Shown: one piece after another, positions 36,290 to 47,690 of the stretch
How the letters are laid out: each line of letters opens with the position of its first letter
How positions within the stretch are numbered: the stretch's first letter is position 1
Source: Hexactinellida sp. DTS-2022
Lineage: Eukaryota > Porifera > Hexactinellida
Length of the DNA: 64,000 nucleotides
Assembly (NCBI GenBank): GCA_028753945.1
Contig: JAPNXP010000018.1
Coordinates: 2,543,643-2,607,642 of the forward strand
Direction: 5' to 3'
Program-made: the position numbers and the translations under genes
The notes under the pieces: model-generated
The model's input: the letters and a program-made list of their open reading frames with translations, nothing else
Told to the model about the DNA's origin: nothing
The model's database searches: none

Positions 36290-36939
36290 CGTCGTAATCA
36301 AATAATTCAAATTTCAAGAAATTCGGATTTAGACATAGTTTTGTGCTCTCTATCGATTTCATTCAAAAAATCAAAATTTTTAGAAATTGAAATGATGACG
36401 TAGCATAAAATTGAACTGCTCCACTTGCCTGCCATTAGCTTTTGTAAATTCTAAATGTTATAATTTCACCGTAGAAATACCCGAAAGAAGATATTAGACT
36501 AAATCATATCTATTTAGTGTATTTGGTTTGACTAATACAGAGTTGTGATAGATATAAATCAAATATATGTATTTTTTCGTAATCCATGGTTCATCAAAAA
36601 CAAATTTGTCGATTTTTTAAAAATTATTTTCGTTTAGTGAATCGGATTTGTTCAATTTTTGAGATCTGAAAACTAATAAGATAGTCGTCATTGTTCAAGT
36701 TTAGAAACAAAGGATTACTTACATGTTAACGGTGTTATATCGATTTAAAGAGCAAGTATGTTTCATCACTTCTTGTCGAAATCCTCTTGTAAATTTTTTC
36801 AAAAATTCTAGCATGTTGATTGATATATTATTGTGCTCTTTTTGGATTTCAAATTAATAGGTTGTAAATATTAAATACAAAGAACTACAGGGTATGCTAT
36901 TTTCCTGAAAATCACTCCGGCAGTCTACGATTAAAGAAC
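36290..36939. other. No gene seen
   Basis: AT-rich; no supported feature. Confidence 0.4.
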
Positions 36940-37420
36940 CACAATATTTTATATTATATTTTAACAAGCGAAATTTGGGCAATTTGTGTCTGGTAATGAA
37001 ATTGAAATGATCGTAAAAATTTTCAGACCACTTCAGACCACCTTAAGGTTCGAAGTTGTGATAATGCAGAAAATGTTTTTCCAAAAATAGCGATAGTTAC
37101 AATGAAAATATACGGTAGATACTGAGCTATTCTTTTATATCAGCAACATTCCTGCAAATGTTACTAATTATAAAGCCTTGAAATCTTTCAATAACATGCT
37201 GTCTTTACATTTCACACCATAATCTTATCAAATAATAATTGTGGTTTTTCAATCAATAAATTCCAGTTGAAATTAGTTGTCGTTAAGACGAGTTTGAAGT
37301 CCTATTATTCCAAGAAGCTGTATTGTTTCGAGAAAATTTAACTGCAGCCTTAGATATTAGACAATGCTCTATCAGATAGACTACGTTTGGATATTTTATA
37401 AGATGGTAATAATAATTCCT
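36940..37420. repeat. Dispersed repeat, inverse copy of 12170-12765
   Basis: Shares long blocks with 12170-12765 in reverse complement; non-coding, ends not resolved. Confidence 0.6.
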
Positions 37421-37539
37421 AATTCCAGGGGGTGTGCCACTGTGGAGTCCCTATCAATGACAAGCTAACCTGGGCCGATTATACCAACATATATTCAAAG
37501 GCATCTACCGCCTAAGGCAGTTGCCAGCTGAATAAGACC

Positions 37540-38805
37540 GGTAATGAATGCCTATGCTGTATGGCATACTCGATTATCACAGCAATCTGCTTTTCCCTTT
37601 GGTGGGACTATATTTTGGTGGCTACTGGTTGGATAATTGATAGTGCCTCCAAGGAAAATGCTGTCGGCACAGCTGAAAATTTGGATTTTTTCGCCATCTC
37701 ATCGTCACTATGAAGGAGTTAAATTATTTCATAAAAGTGTTTCAGAAGGCAACGATCCTTAGAGTGGTGGAAGTTACAATTTAGCTCACTTCATTCTAGA
37801 GCTATTCAAGTTTCAGTAGAATATAATAGGTGATGACTCAGCATTTTTTATGCACGTGGTGTGTGATCACCCAATACCAACCAACCCTTTCGAATTATAT
37901 AATTCACAAAATTGTAAAACACATTTTTTGACGATATCATCATCATCAACTCAAAGTGTCAACACCAATTTGTTGAAGTGTTAGGTGGCATAAGGATCAA
38001 TTGATAAATTGGAAGTTTGTTTCCATCTTGTAGCATCTCTGAGATTAATGCTATTTATCAAATTAGTATAAATACTTATTCATATTATTAATGATTTAAC
38101 ACCAACTTCGATGTCACTTAACATAAATTTAGAGAGTTTAATTATTTGTTATAAAAAGTAATTACATTAGATCGGCTACCAAATTTCAATTCCGAAAACA
38201 CGATGACCCTTTCTAAAGAAATTGGAAGAATCTCTATATGTTAAATACAGACTGAATTAATTTTAATTAATTCAGTCAGTATATTAATAGTACAAGAGTA
38301 TTCTTGCAGAATGAAATATATTCACTTAATCTGTCGTTGTTATGGAATGTAGAATCTTAGTTTTCAATTAGAAAATAGAAGCCTACTCGATCTCACAAGT
38401 TGAAACAAAAGAATTAGATTTAACACTTTCAATAGAACTGAAGTGTTAGTAAACAAAGGATATTAGCAACTCAATTTTGGTACAAACGAAGACCAATTTG
38501 AAAATACGTGAACTGTGAAAAGGTGTAAAATTTAATTCTCTATTTTATGCATAAAAATTGAATATTCGGGCACTATTTATTGGCCCTGTTGTAACATTAA
38601 ACAGGTATAAAGATGTGTCCAAAAAAATTTAATCAAAAATCGTGACCCCAGGTGCATATCTGTAAAACATGATACACCTGTCCTGAAAATTTCAGTTCTT
38701 AGTTAATAAAACTCTGTTCTGTGGAGGATCTACGGACCAAAAACTAACCAAGGCAATAAGATTAGAACTGGGCCACTATACTATAGTATAGTCGGCACAG
38801 TAAAA
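37540..38805 (+). repeat. Composite non-coding repeat, most complete copy
   Basis: All modules are in order: hairpin (37560-37695), AAGTGTTTCAGAAGGCAACG, GTGATCACCCAATACCAAC, GTATTCTTGCAGAATG, GAAAATAGAAGCCTACTC, GTGACCCCAGGTGCATATC, and a terminal palindromic minisatellite unit (38757-38805). About 1.25 kb with no coding capacity, so it must be non-autonomous or a decayed derivative. Confidence 0.7.
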
Positions 38806-39053
38806 AACTATATTCCACTGTATTTTCAGCTTTGAATTTGATTTAATTAATGCTGTCATCAAAACGAACGAAAATTCGAAATTTGTTCGTTTAGAAATAG
38901 GTTCGTTCGTTACATCTCGAATATTCGTTTCAGCCCTACTGTTAGTCATACCTTAGTCCATAAGATTCAAGGCAAAGTAAGAGCAACTTTAGCCTCGTAG
39001 TTAATAGTGCTTCAGGAATAGGTATTAAAATTTAGATTATCTTGCAGTTATAA

Positions 39054-39236
39054 CAATCGACTGCGCTTAATAGAGTCACCTCGGACCAGGTTACTTTGAT
39101 CCGATTAAGCGGAGAAATCTATTAACCGAAAATATTTTAAGCCAAAATGTAATTCTATCCAATAGATCCTGTGAAATTTTGACCCCATTAAGCGGAGAAA
39201 TTATTAACCAGAGGCTCTATTAAGCCGAGTCGACTG
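39054..39236. mobile_element. Tc1/pogo-type MITE, GCTTAATAGAGTC ends
   Basis: Left CAATCGACTGCGCTTAAT and right ATTAAGCCGAGTCGACTG are imperfect inverted ends; GATTAAGCGGAGAAAT is iterated inside. A fragment of the same family lies at 56674-56740. Confidence 0.6.
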
Positions 39237-39487
39237 CTATAGTTAGAACGAAGAAATCGTTTACACATTTTTGGCATTGTTGGTTCCAGTGTAAACCCTT
39301 TAGGGCAGGGGTTCGAAAACTCGCCTTTTTAGGCCGCATGCGGCCGGATTGCTTCCTTGGTGCGGCCGGTAGCAGCAATGTCTAAAAATGTTCCACGAAG
39401 ACAATTTTGAATTTTTCGAACATTTTAAGGAATTTTAAAAATGCTTAAATACTTTAATTTGCTATAATTTTGTTTTATAATCTAAAT

Positions 39488-39611
39488 CAATGGTTCCCAA
39501 CTTGGGGTCCACGGATGGTTGTAGGGGTCCACAGGATGTATAACGGTCAATGGGAGGGGGTCCACAGAATGACTATAGGGGGTAGACGGTTAAAAAGGTT
39601 GGAAATCGCTG
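39488..39611. mobile_element. hAT MITE, TSD ATCTAAAT/ATCTAGAT
   Basis: Ends CAATGGTTCCCAAC / GGTTGGAAATCGCTG, TSD 7 of 8 identical at 39480-39487 and 39612-39619. GGGGTCCACGGA-like phrases are iterated. Sister of 32545-32613. Confidence 0.8.
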
Positions 39612-39667
39612 ATCTAGATACTATAAGATTGCCATGTAACTGACCTTTTTAACTGCCAGGGATGGGT

Positions 39668-42216
39668 GCGGGAGACAGACAATTCGTGACAAGACAATTG
39701 GTGACAGAGACAATTCGTTACAGGACAATTCGTACAGAGACAATTCGTGACAGAGACAAATCGTGACAGGACAATTCGTGACAATTTTAATATACTACAT
39801 AGGACTCTCACTATAGAACGGGTCATAATGTATGCTCCCAATTGCAAATACCGTATTTCTCCGAATAAGTACCCGACGCTTATTGTTTTCGTGGACCAAT
39901 TTCATCTTGATTTTTTCTGAAAAATCCAGAAAATAATATTTTGGAGGGTTCCATTGGTTTTCAGCGACAGTATACATACCGTAGTTGCCAAAATCAATGT
40001 AATTACTGCCCAGATATTTATTAATGTGTCATAATTTACTATACCAACGGCATTTTTACTGTGTCGACTATACTATAGTATAGTGGCCCAGGTCTAATCT
40101 TAGTGCTTTGTTATTGACCCAGCACTTATTAAATCCCCCGGCGCTTATTCGATTCAATACAATATTTATGTAACTTGAGACAAGCATACTGTTTGTTAAA
40201 TAATTGAAAAAGGTAAAGTTTATTATGAATGATGTCTATATTGATATGAATCTTAATGAATGTAATAATTGGTGTCATTGTGAGTCAAGTACGTATACTA
40301 ATAATGATCAAGGAATGAGTCAAAGGAATTTATTTATTTATTTATGTTTACTGTGAGGAGAATTCAAATCTGTAAGCAATTCCTTTGAAAACTCTAACTT
40401 GGGGCGGGTTAGGTAACCGTCAATCAGGATCTTTAGAGCCTTTTCTTGGTCTTGATATTTCTACCTTTTAGCTGGATTTCTTCCACTCATATAAAATGCT
40501 CGTTTAATTTCAACCAGCCCTTGCTCTTTTTTTAATAGGTTAATGAATTTCCAGATGGAGGGATGTTGGCATGACATTAAATGGTTGAACGATCTATGCC
40601 AAGCCTCTATAGCGTTTATGGTTCTTGGAATACCATGATTCACCAGTTGATGGTTATTCCACATTTCAATTGGAAACATGCTTGGAACATGAATTGAGCT
40701 TGAAATATGTCTTCCAACATAGGTTGTTTCAAAATATATCGCCAAATCATAAGCTTCTGTCGGCAATTCCATAAACACCTCCCAAAATAAATCAGGTACG
40801 TCCGTCGGAGTGGCAAACGCAAGTGCTGGTAGCATCCTGAGTTTTAATGCAAAAATAGGATCTTGGGTATATCGCGACTGTAGACCAAATTCTTGGATCT
40901 TCCGCCACACATTCTGGGTCAAATGGAAAAAAACACCCTTTGATTGTTGTGTGAGGAAAGTTCTCTCTAAAAGCATTAATTGATGCCTTTTCAAAGTCGA
41001 CGATAATGTGTGAAGGACAAGCTGTTGGACATAAATCCTTTATTTTGCGCCACATTATGTTGTATATGTTCTCAGATTTTGATGGCAATAATACAAATAA
41101 GCTTGGCAAAATATGTCCATTTTCGAAAGGATCTGGCCCCCCCTTTAATCCATGGATAACATATAATTGAAGAAATAACTTCGGTGCCACCTTGAATGTT
41201 CCATCTGCTAACCATATACTGGAAGTGTTCAGTGTTGCTAGATTGGATTGAGTTCCGAAAATAATAATTCTTGTGTTTTCAGCATCAGAGCCATAATCAT
41301 ACAACAAGAAAGGTTCGCCTTTGCATAGTCCTTGTATAAACTTCTGGGATTTGAAGCTCATCTAGTGAAGTCGGTTCGGAAGGGACATTTTCTGCCTTCT
41401 TACGCGCTCGGCATATAGTTGTCTTCAAACTATCCAACCTGGGAAGAGAAACAGCAGATTCTTCCTCCAATTTCGAAATCTTGCTGGCAACAATTGAATG
41501 AGTTCGCTCTTGAGATTCTGCTGCTCTTCGTTAGATTCCGGCTTTAACCTCATTACAATGAAATATTTTAGAATTAGGTTCATGGGTATAATTCCTTCGA
41601 CTCATTCCTTGATCATTATTAGTATACGTACTTGCCTCAAAATGACACCAATTATATACATTCATTAAGATTCATATTAATATAGACATCATTCATAATA
41701 AACTTTACCTTTTTCAATTAGTTAACAAACAGTATGCTTGTCTCAAGTTACATAAATATCGTATTGAATCGAATAAGCGCCGGGGGATTTAATAAGTGCT
41801 GGGTCAATAAAAATGACATTGGTATAGTAAATTATAACACATTAATAAATATCTGGGCAGTAATTACATTGATTTTGGCAACTACGGTATGTATACTGTC
41901 GCTGAAAACCAATGGAACCCACCAAAATATTATTTTCTGGATTTTTCAAAAAAAATCAGGATGAAATTGGTCCACGAAAACAATAAGCGTAGGGCGCTTA
42001 TTCGGAGAAATACGGCATTTGCAATTGGGAGCATACATTATGCCCCGTGTCTATAGTGAGAGTCCTATGTACGTAGTATATTAAAATTGTCACGAATTGT
42101 CCTGTAACGAATTGTCTCTGTCACGAATTGTCCTGTCACGAATTGTCTTGTCACGAATTGTCTGTCACGAATTGTCTCGTCACGAATTGTCTTGTCACGA
42201 ATTGGCTGTATCCCGC
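39668..42216 (-). mobile_element. MULE (Mutator-like element) with long TIRs
   Basis: The left arm (about 39668-40330) and right arm (about 41590-42216) are long inverted repeats. Each begins with tandem GACAATTCGTGACA units (39680-39785, 42100-42205), followed by a CCGTATTTCTCCGAATAAG segment. A minisatellite unit (40056-40110) interrupts the left arm only. A broken transposase lies between the arms. TIRs of several hundred bp fit MULEs. No clear 9-bp TSD. Confidence 0.75.
40345..41560 (-). pseudogene. MULE transposase, frameshifted
   Basis: Pieces in order read LPRLDSLKTTICRARKK (about 41390-41440), DELQIP, then IWLADGTFKVAPKLFLQLYVIHG (about 41145-41215), IIVDFEKASINAF, GCFFHLTQNVWRKIQ, then MWNNH and GIPRTINAIEAWHRSFN. 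This is the pfam-type MULE transposase core: the D of LADGTFK and the D of VDFEKA are the first two DDE acids, and the E in INAIEAWH the probable third. Frameshifts lie near 41345 and 40985, and a stop interrupts KR-KYQDQEKALK near 40461. It would act as a cut-and-paste transposase on the flanking TIRs but is clearly inactive. Confidence 0.8.
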
Positions 42217-42682
42217 CAGGACTGTATCAACTCATTTTGAGTTGGCAAAAAACTCTTTTTTTTTTGATTGAGTTGAATGAATGGTGATGCAAAAATTAAT
42301 GAGTTGAATGAGTTGTTAGCAGTGGAAAATGAATTGAAAAGAGTTCAACTCATTCAAACATTGAGTTGGTTGAATCGACTCATTTTATAGATTAAGTCAT
42401 CACAGATTTGACTAAGATTATAATAGTTTTAGTATTTGATCACTATAGTGAGCATGATTATAATTAATTTAATGCTTGAGAATTAATTAATTAATTAATT
42501 AATACTCCTTATTTATCAATGAACATTACAATTGAAAAGTACTTATTCAAAATTGGCATAATGAGTTGGTACAATCAACTCATTTTTCTGAAGGAGTTGA
42601 ATGAGTTGGTTACATAAAAATGAATGAGTTGGCAGAGAGAAAATGAGTTTTTGTGCCAACTCAAAAGAGTTGATGCAGCCCT
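42217..42682. mobile_element. hAT-like MITE built of GAGTTGAATGAGTTGG repeats
   Basis: Ends CAGGACTGTATCAACTC and GAGTTGATGCAGCCCT are inverted. The interior is largely repeated ATGAGTTG motifs that continue the terminal sequence. No TSD was recognised. It abuts the right end of the MULE. Confidence 0.6.
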
Positions 42683-43492
42683 ACTCTAACCACAATTAAA
42701 TTAACGTTGTACACAGTTTACTAGCTAATTTTGTTCTACAAACATCAGTGAACTAGTATATAAAAAATAAGTTTGAAATTTTTCTGGGGGCTTGCCCCCA
42801 GACTGCCTTACAAGTTGCTCGCTACGCTGGCTTTTTTTATTTGGAACCCCCTTTTGAACATTTCTGGGTCCACTAGTGATTTTTAAACGTATAGTAAGGC
42901 TATAGGTCCATAAATTTAATACGAAAAAACTATTTTTTTTAGATGCGGCCGGTAATGTTATGACCTTACCTAAATGTGGCCGGTATGCTGCAAAAGTTTT
43001 CGAACCCCTGCTTTAGGGGATCAGAAAGCCTGTCTATAAATAGGCCAAACGGATTATAGGGGTTTTATTTCTGTGGATGTTATTTTGATGAGTAATTTAG
43101 CCTATGGCTGTTTTGTCGGAAATGGCCCCCCCCTCCAGATTTGGCCCGGGGGGTCCAAATCTGTAAAATATCTTTTTGCTTTACAGAAATGGACCCCCTT
43201 TACAGATTTTGACCCCCCTTTTTATAATACTGCAAAGTCATTTACTTGAGTGTGTGAATGCAAAATATGTCACAACCATCAGTTATTTCGTTTTAGTCTA
43301 AGATAAGTATAGGAATGTTCGTTTTTAATGCATACATAACATGACTAATAATAGTTAACTAATAACAAGTATAAAATTTTAATTAACTAACAGTTAACAC
43401 GCAGCTAAGTATTATAATCAGTATGGGTACAAACATATACGATACAATTGATTCTTCCGACAAAGCTAGAGTTAGTATTTGGAATAACTCGC

Positions 43493-43850
43493 TTTAGCTT
43501 GGGCTGTTCTATATCATCATATGTTAACATTTATCATTCAACAATGTATATTTTTGGAATTACGAGCCCTTCGGTCTCGGTCGCTTCGCGACGGTTCGGC
43601 GCTTCACGCCTCAACTGACGGCCGCTGCGCGGTCTTTTATGCCATGAGCTCAATTATTTATTTGTATAAATCCGCTTGGCGTATTAATATATATTCTCCA
43701 CAAAGTTATCTTTGTGGCCTTAGTTCATTTGTATTCGCTCGCCTAAAATTATGGACCTTTCAAATTATAAAATAGTATTGAAACCTGTGGCTGGTAATTA
43801 TACGTAATTAATTAATTCAGTAAATTGTATTGCAAAGTAATTCCTAACTT
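43493..43850 (+). repeat. 358-bp direct repeat, left copy
   Basis: Identical by eye to 47332-47690 except for one extra T near the right end of the latter. Contains GC hairpin motifs (TCGCTTCGCGACGG, GGCCGCTGCGCGGTC). Lies immediately 5' of the LINE body. Confidence 0.9.
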
Positions 43851-44178
43851 ATACTTTACAACTTTTCAAAAATAAAACTACAGCTTAGCTTAAACAAACT
43901 ACAGCACTCCGATGGAGCTATAATCCAAGGCATTTTTTATATTAGCTACCAATCAGCGATCAGGACTACTTCCAATTCCAATTGATTCGTGTCAGCTACG
44001 TATCAAGCGACATCCAATCGATTCATGTCACACTCCTTACCCTGCGACATCCTATTCAATCGATACAATTATATCTACACACCGATCTCTATTCGTACCC
44101 CGCTCTCAACACAATCCTTTAAATATAATCAACCTTATCACAACCTTACCACCTGTCCCCCATAGACACACAACCAAG

Positions 44179-47100
44179 ATGTCTTTCAGATACATCAATG
44201 CTCGTAACATCAAGAACAAATCCGCTTACTTTCTTGATCACATCTATGAGCACACCCCTGACATAATCGCCATCACTGAGACTTGGCTTACCCTGAGAGA
44301 TGATGCTCACGCGCTGAATGCACTCCATCTGGATACAAGTTCTTCTACCAAGTAAGGCAAACACCACGTCAGGGTGGAGGACTTGCACTACTTATTCGCA
44401 ATATATTCACCGTCAAACGAAGCTCACCTAGACAACACTCATCCTTTGAATCTGCTGACTGGACATTGTCTAAGAACAACACTCGGATACGTGTCATTGT
44501 CATCTATAGGACTCCTTACTCAGATAATCACCCTGTGACCAGCTCCACCTTCATTGATGAGTTCTCGTCCTTCCTTGAATCTGTAGTTATTTGCACAGAA
44601 CCACTCATCATCAACGGCGACTTCAACATTCGTATGGATATTCCACCTGAGTCCGCACAGTAAAGGGAACTTCTTGAGTCTTTTTCCCTAGTCCAACACG
44701 TCCACGTCCCTACGCATGAAAAGGGACACACCTTGGATCTCATAATCACCCGCTCATCTGATCAGATACTTTCTTCTGATCCTGCTGCTGACGAACTCTT
44801 CTCGGACCATTTCTCTATTTCATGCTCATTGTCTCTCCCGAAACCCCATCTTGAGGCAAAGGAGGTCACTATCCGCTCCAAGACCATTGATATGCAACTC
44901 TTCCTCGAAGATCTCGCTTCAACTGAGCTTTGTCAGAATCCACCTGATGACCCTGATGCTCTCCTGGATTGTTACAATAATACGCTATCTGGCTTATACG
45001 AACAACATGCCCCTTCTCGAAAGAAGTTCATCATCATACGCCGTCAAGTCCCATGGTTTAACCAAGATACCAAGAAGTCTAAACAGGTGAAAAGGAAATC
45101 AGAAAGGAGATGGCGCCTCTCGGGTCTGGATGATGATCTGGTTGATTATCACAAAAAGAAAAATATTGCTACCTACTTAATGAATCTCAGCCGTCGCGAG
45201 TTTTACTCTGACTGGGTAAACCAGAACTGTCATGACAAACGCAAGTTATTTCAAGAGGCTAAGATACTGCTTGGGCTGAATCGACAACAACAATTACTAC
45301 AGCTACCATCGCTCTCTGATGACGTAATCTCTTCTCAAAAATTCGCAGATTTCTTCACTCTGAAGATAGATAACATCTTGGCCAGTATTAATTCTTTAAA
45401 TCCGCCACCTCACTCAGCTCTTCTCGATCCATCAACACCCAACACGTCTCTTTTCACAGGATTCCGTGAGCTGTCTGATCAAGACATCATCAGCCTGGTT
45501 AAATCCACGAATAAGACGTGTGATACTTAACCTATTCCATCCTGGATAGTAAAATCTTCAATACAGATCCTTACGCCTGTCCTGAAGAAACTTATCAACA
45601 CCTGTCTCAAAACCGGTCACTTTTGTTCATCATTGAAACTCGCAATAATCCGTCCTAAGCTTAAAAAACAACACTTGGATCCCGTTCTGCTCAACTATCG
45701 TCCTATTTCAAATCTTCCTTTCGTGTCTAAACTAATCGAAAAAGCGGCCGCTTTACAATTAGTTGACCATCTCAATGTCCACGATCTCCTCCCGAAGATG
45801 CAGTCTGCTTAACGCCAACATCATAGCACAGAGAGGGCACTACTAAGGGTTAAAAATGACATCCTGCTGAACATGAACCGTCAACATGTTACACTCCTCG
45901 TTCTACTCGATCTAAGTGCAGCATTTGACACAGTCGATCACACTATACAGTCGAAATCGGGTTTTTTTGCTTATTGGGTTTTTTTGCCTCCTTTTGTCGT
46001 GCAAAAATGTGATATCTTAATGTGTTTTCCATCGGGTTTTTTTGCTTATTGGTTTTTTTTGCCTCCTTTTGTCGTGCATTTTGGGGGGCAAAAAACCCGA
46101 TTTCGACTGTACTACTCAAACGTCTTAACACGTGCTTCGGGATCTCTGGCACTGTTCTAACCTGGTTTGAATCTTATCTCTCTGGTAGAAAACAATTCGT
46201 CTCAGTAAACGGCATTTCATCTTCTGACCATCAAGTTGAATATGGTGTGCCTCAAGGGTCCTGTCTTGGTCCTCTTCTCTTTTTTCTCTACACAAGTCCT
46301 CTCTTCAAACTCATCAAATCACGTCTGCCTAACATCCACTGCTACGCAGATGACACTCAGCTCTATCTATCTTTTAAACCAGGCTCATTAACATCTGAAA
46401 GATCATAACTTGCCGCCATTGAGTCATGTGTCTCTGATGTCCGCACCTGGTTTCTCACCAATAAGCTTCTAATAAATGATTCAAAAACAGAATTCCAGGT
46501 CATTGGAACTAGACAACAAATAGCCAAAACCCATATTGAGGGAATCTGTGTTGGTAACTCCTACATTTCGGCATCACATGAGGTGAGGAACCTTGGAACC
46601 TGGTTTGACAAACATCTTTCAATGTCAGCACATGCAACCAGAGTTTCATCTTCCTGTTTTTACTTCATCTATAACATCCGCCGCATAAGGAAATATCTTT
46701 CTCGAGATGTATGTGAGACACTAATCAACGCACTAATTACATCTCTTCTCGACTACTGCAACAGCCTTCTTTACGGTCATCCTCACAAACTCTTTGCTCG
46801 TCTCCAGCGTGTTCAGAATAGTGCTGCCAGGCTCATCTACCTTTCCCCTCGGTTCTCTCCATCATCTCCACTCCTCCAAGAATTTCACTGGCTGCCCTTC
46901 AATTATCGATGCATATATAAGATCCTCTTGATCACCTTCAAAGCCATCCACTCTCTCGCTCCTTCATACATCGAAGAACTCGTGAAGGTAAAGCAACATC
47001 CACATCGTGAACTCAGATCAGGTGCATCTACATCTCTTGAACACCCCATCACCAAATCATCCAAGACACTGGGCGACAGATCTTACTCCATTGCGGCTCC

Positions 47101-47206
47101 CACCGAATGGAATCGACTCCCCCAAAACATCCGAAACTTGTCGTCACTATCTATCTTCAAGAAAAAACTAAAAAAACACCTCTTTATAGAGGCATTCAAA
47201 CCGTGA
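44179..47206 (+). pseudogene. LINE ORF2: EEP endonuclease plus reverse transcriptase
   Basis: Order: endonuclease with DIIAITETWL (44252-44281), GGGLALLIRN, INGDFNIRMD (about 44611-44640) and SDHFSISC (about 44802-44825), then a linker. RT follows with LNYRPISNLPFVSKLIEK, LVLLDLSAAFDTVDH (motif A), [13 protein letters not shown], and the catalytic [10 protein letters not shown] (46345-46374), then the C-terminal GDRSYSIAAPTEWNRLP block typical of L2/CR1-type ORF2. Breaks: a frameshift near 44335, stops near 44661, 45528, 45811 and 46406, and a MITE after DTVDHT that shifts the frame. It encodes the target-primed reverse transcription enzyme of the LINE; this copy cannot make it. Confidence 0.88.
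45948..46109. mobile_element. Tc1/mariner-type MITE in the LINE RT, TA TSD
   Basis: Perfect ends CAGTCGAAATCGGGTTTT / AAAACCCGATTTCGACTG with TA at 45946-45947 and 46110-46111. Removing it and one TA rejoins DTVDHT to LLKRLNTCF in frame. The motif TTTTTTGCTTATTGG-TTTTTTTGCCTCC appears twice inside. Confidence 0.92.
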
Positions 47207-47331
47207 TCACATGACATGGGTACACAAACACACACATACATTCTCACACGTTACCTCTGTACAGCGCAATTGAACATATCTACAATGGAATTTGCGCTTT
47301 ATAAATGATGATGATTATTATTATTATTATT

Positions 47332-47690
47332 TTTAGCTTGGGCTGTTCTATATCATCATATGTTAACATTTATCATTCAACAATGTATATTTTTGGAATT
47401 ACGAGCCCTTCGGTCTCGGTCGCTTCGCGACGGTTCGGCGCTTCACGCCTCAACTGACGGCCGCTGCGCGGTCTTTTATGCCATGAGCTCAATTATTTAT
47501 TTGTATAAATCCGCTTGGCGTATTAATATATATTCTCCACAAAGTTATCTTTGTGGCCTTAGTTCATTTGTATTCGCTCGCCTAAAATTATGGACCTTTC
47601 AAATTATAAAATAGTATTGAAACCTGTGGCTGGTAATTATACGTAATTAATTAATTCAGTAAATTGTATTGCAAAGTAATTTCCTAACCC
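47332..47690 (+). repeat. 358-bp direct repeat, right copy
   Basis: See 43493-43850. Begins directly after the LINE 3' simple repeat, in the position expected of a target-site duplication. Confidence 0.9.

Larger units (their letters stand above)
39306..43010. mobile_element. hAT-type shell, 8-bp TSD CTTTAGGG, hosting a MULE
   Basis: Perfect 15-bp ends CAGGGGTTCGAAAAC / GTTTTCGAACCCCTG with exact TSD CTTTAGGG at 39298-39305 and 43011-43018. Subterminal GCGGCCGG motifs occur on both sides. No hAT transposase is readable; the bulk is a nested MULE, another MITE (42217-42682) and a 124-bp MITE. Confidence 0.9.
43851..47331 (+). mobile_element. L2/CR1-type LINE, dead
   Basis: Non-LTR element with an endonuclease-RT reading frame and a 3' end of GATGATGATTATTATT simple repeat, as in L2/CR1-like LINEs. 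It is bounded by 358-bp direct repeats. Interrupted by a MITE at 45948-46109. Confidence 0.88.

Noticed and set aside
43521..43775. 84-codon reading frame repeated at 47360-47614
   Set aside because: Identical only because it lies in the direct repeat; composition is that of GC hairpins and AT-rich flanks, with no domain.
43493..47690. Reading the 358-bp direct repeats plus RT as an LTR retrotransposon
   Set aside because: The RT is of the non-LTR L2/CR1 type with an EEP endonuclease, there is no gag, integrase, primer-binding site or polypurine tract, and the 3' end is a simple repeat.
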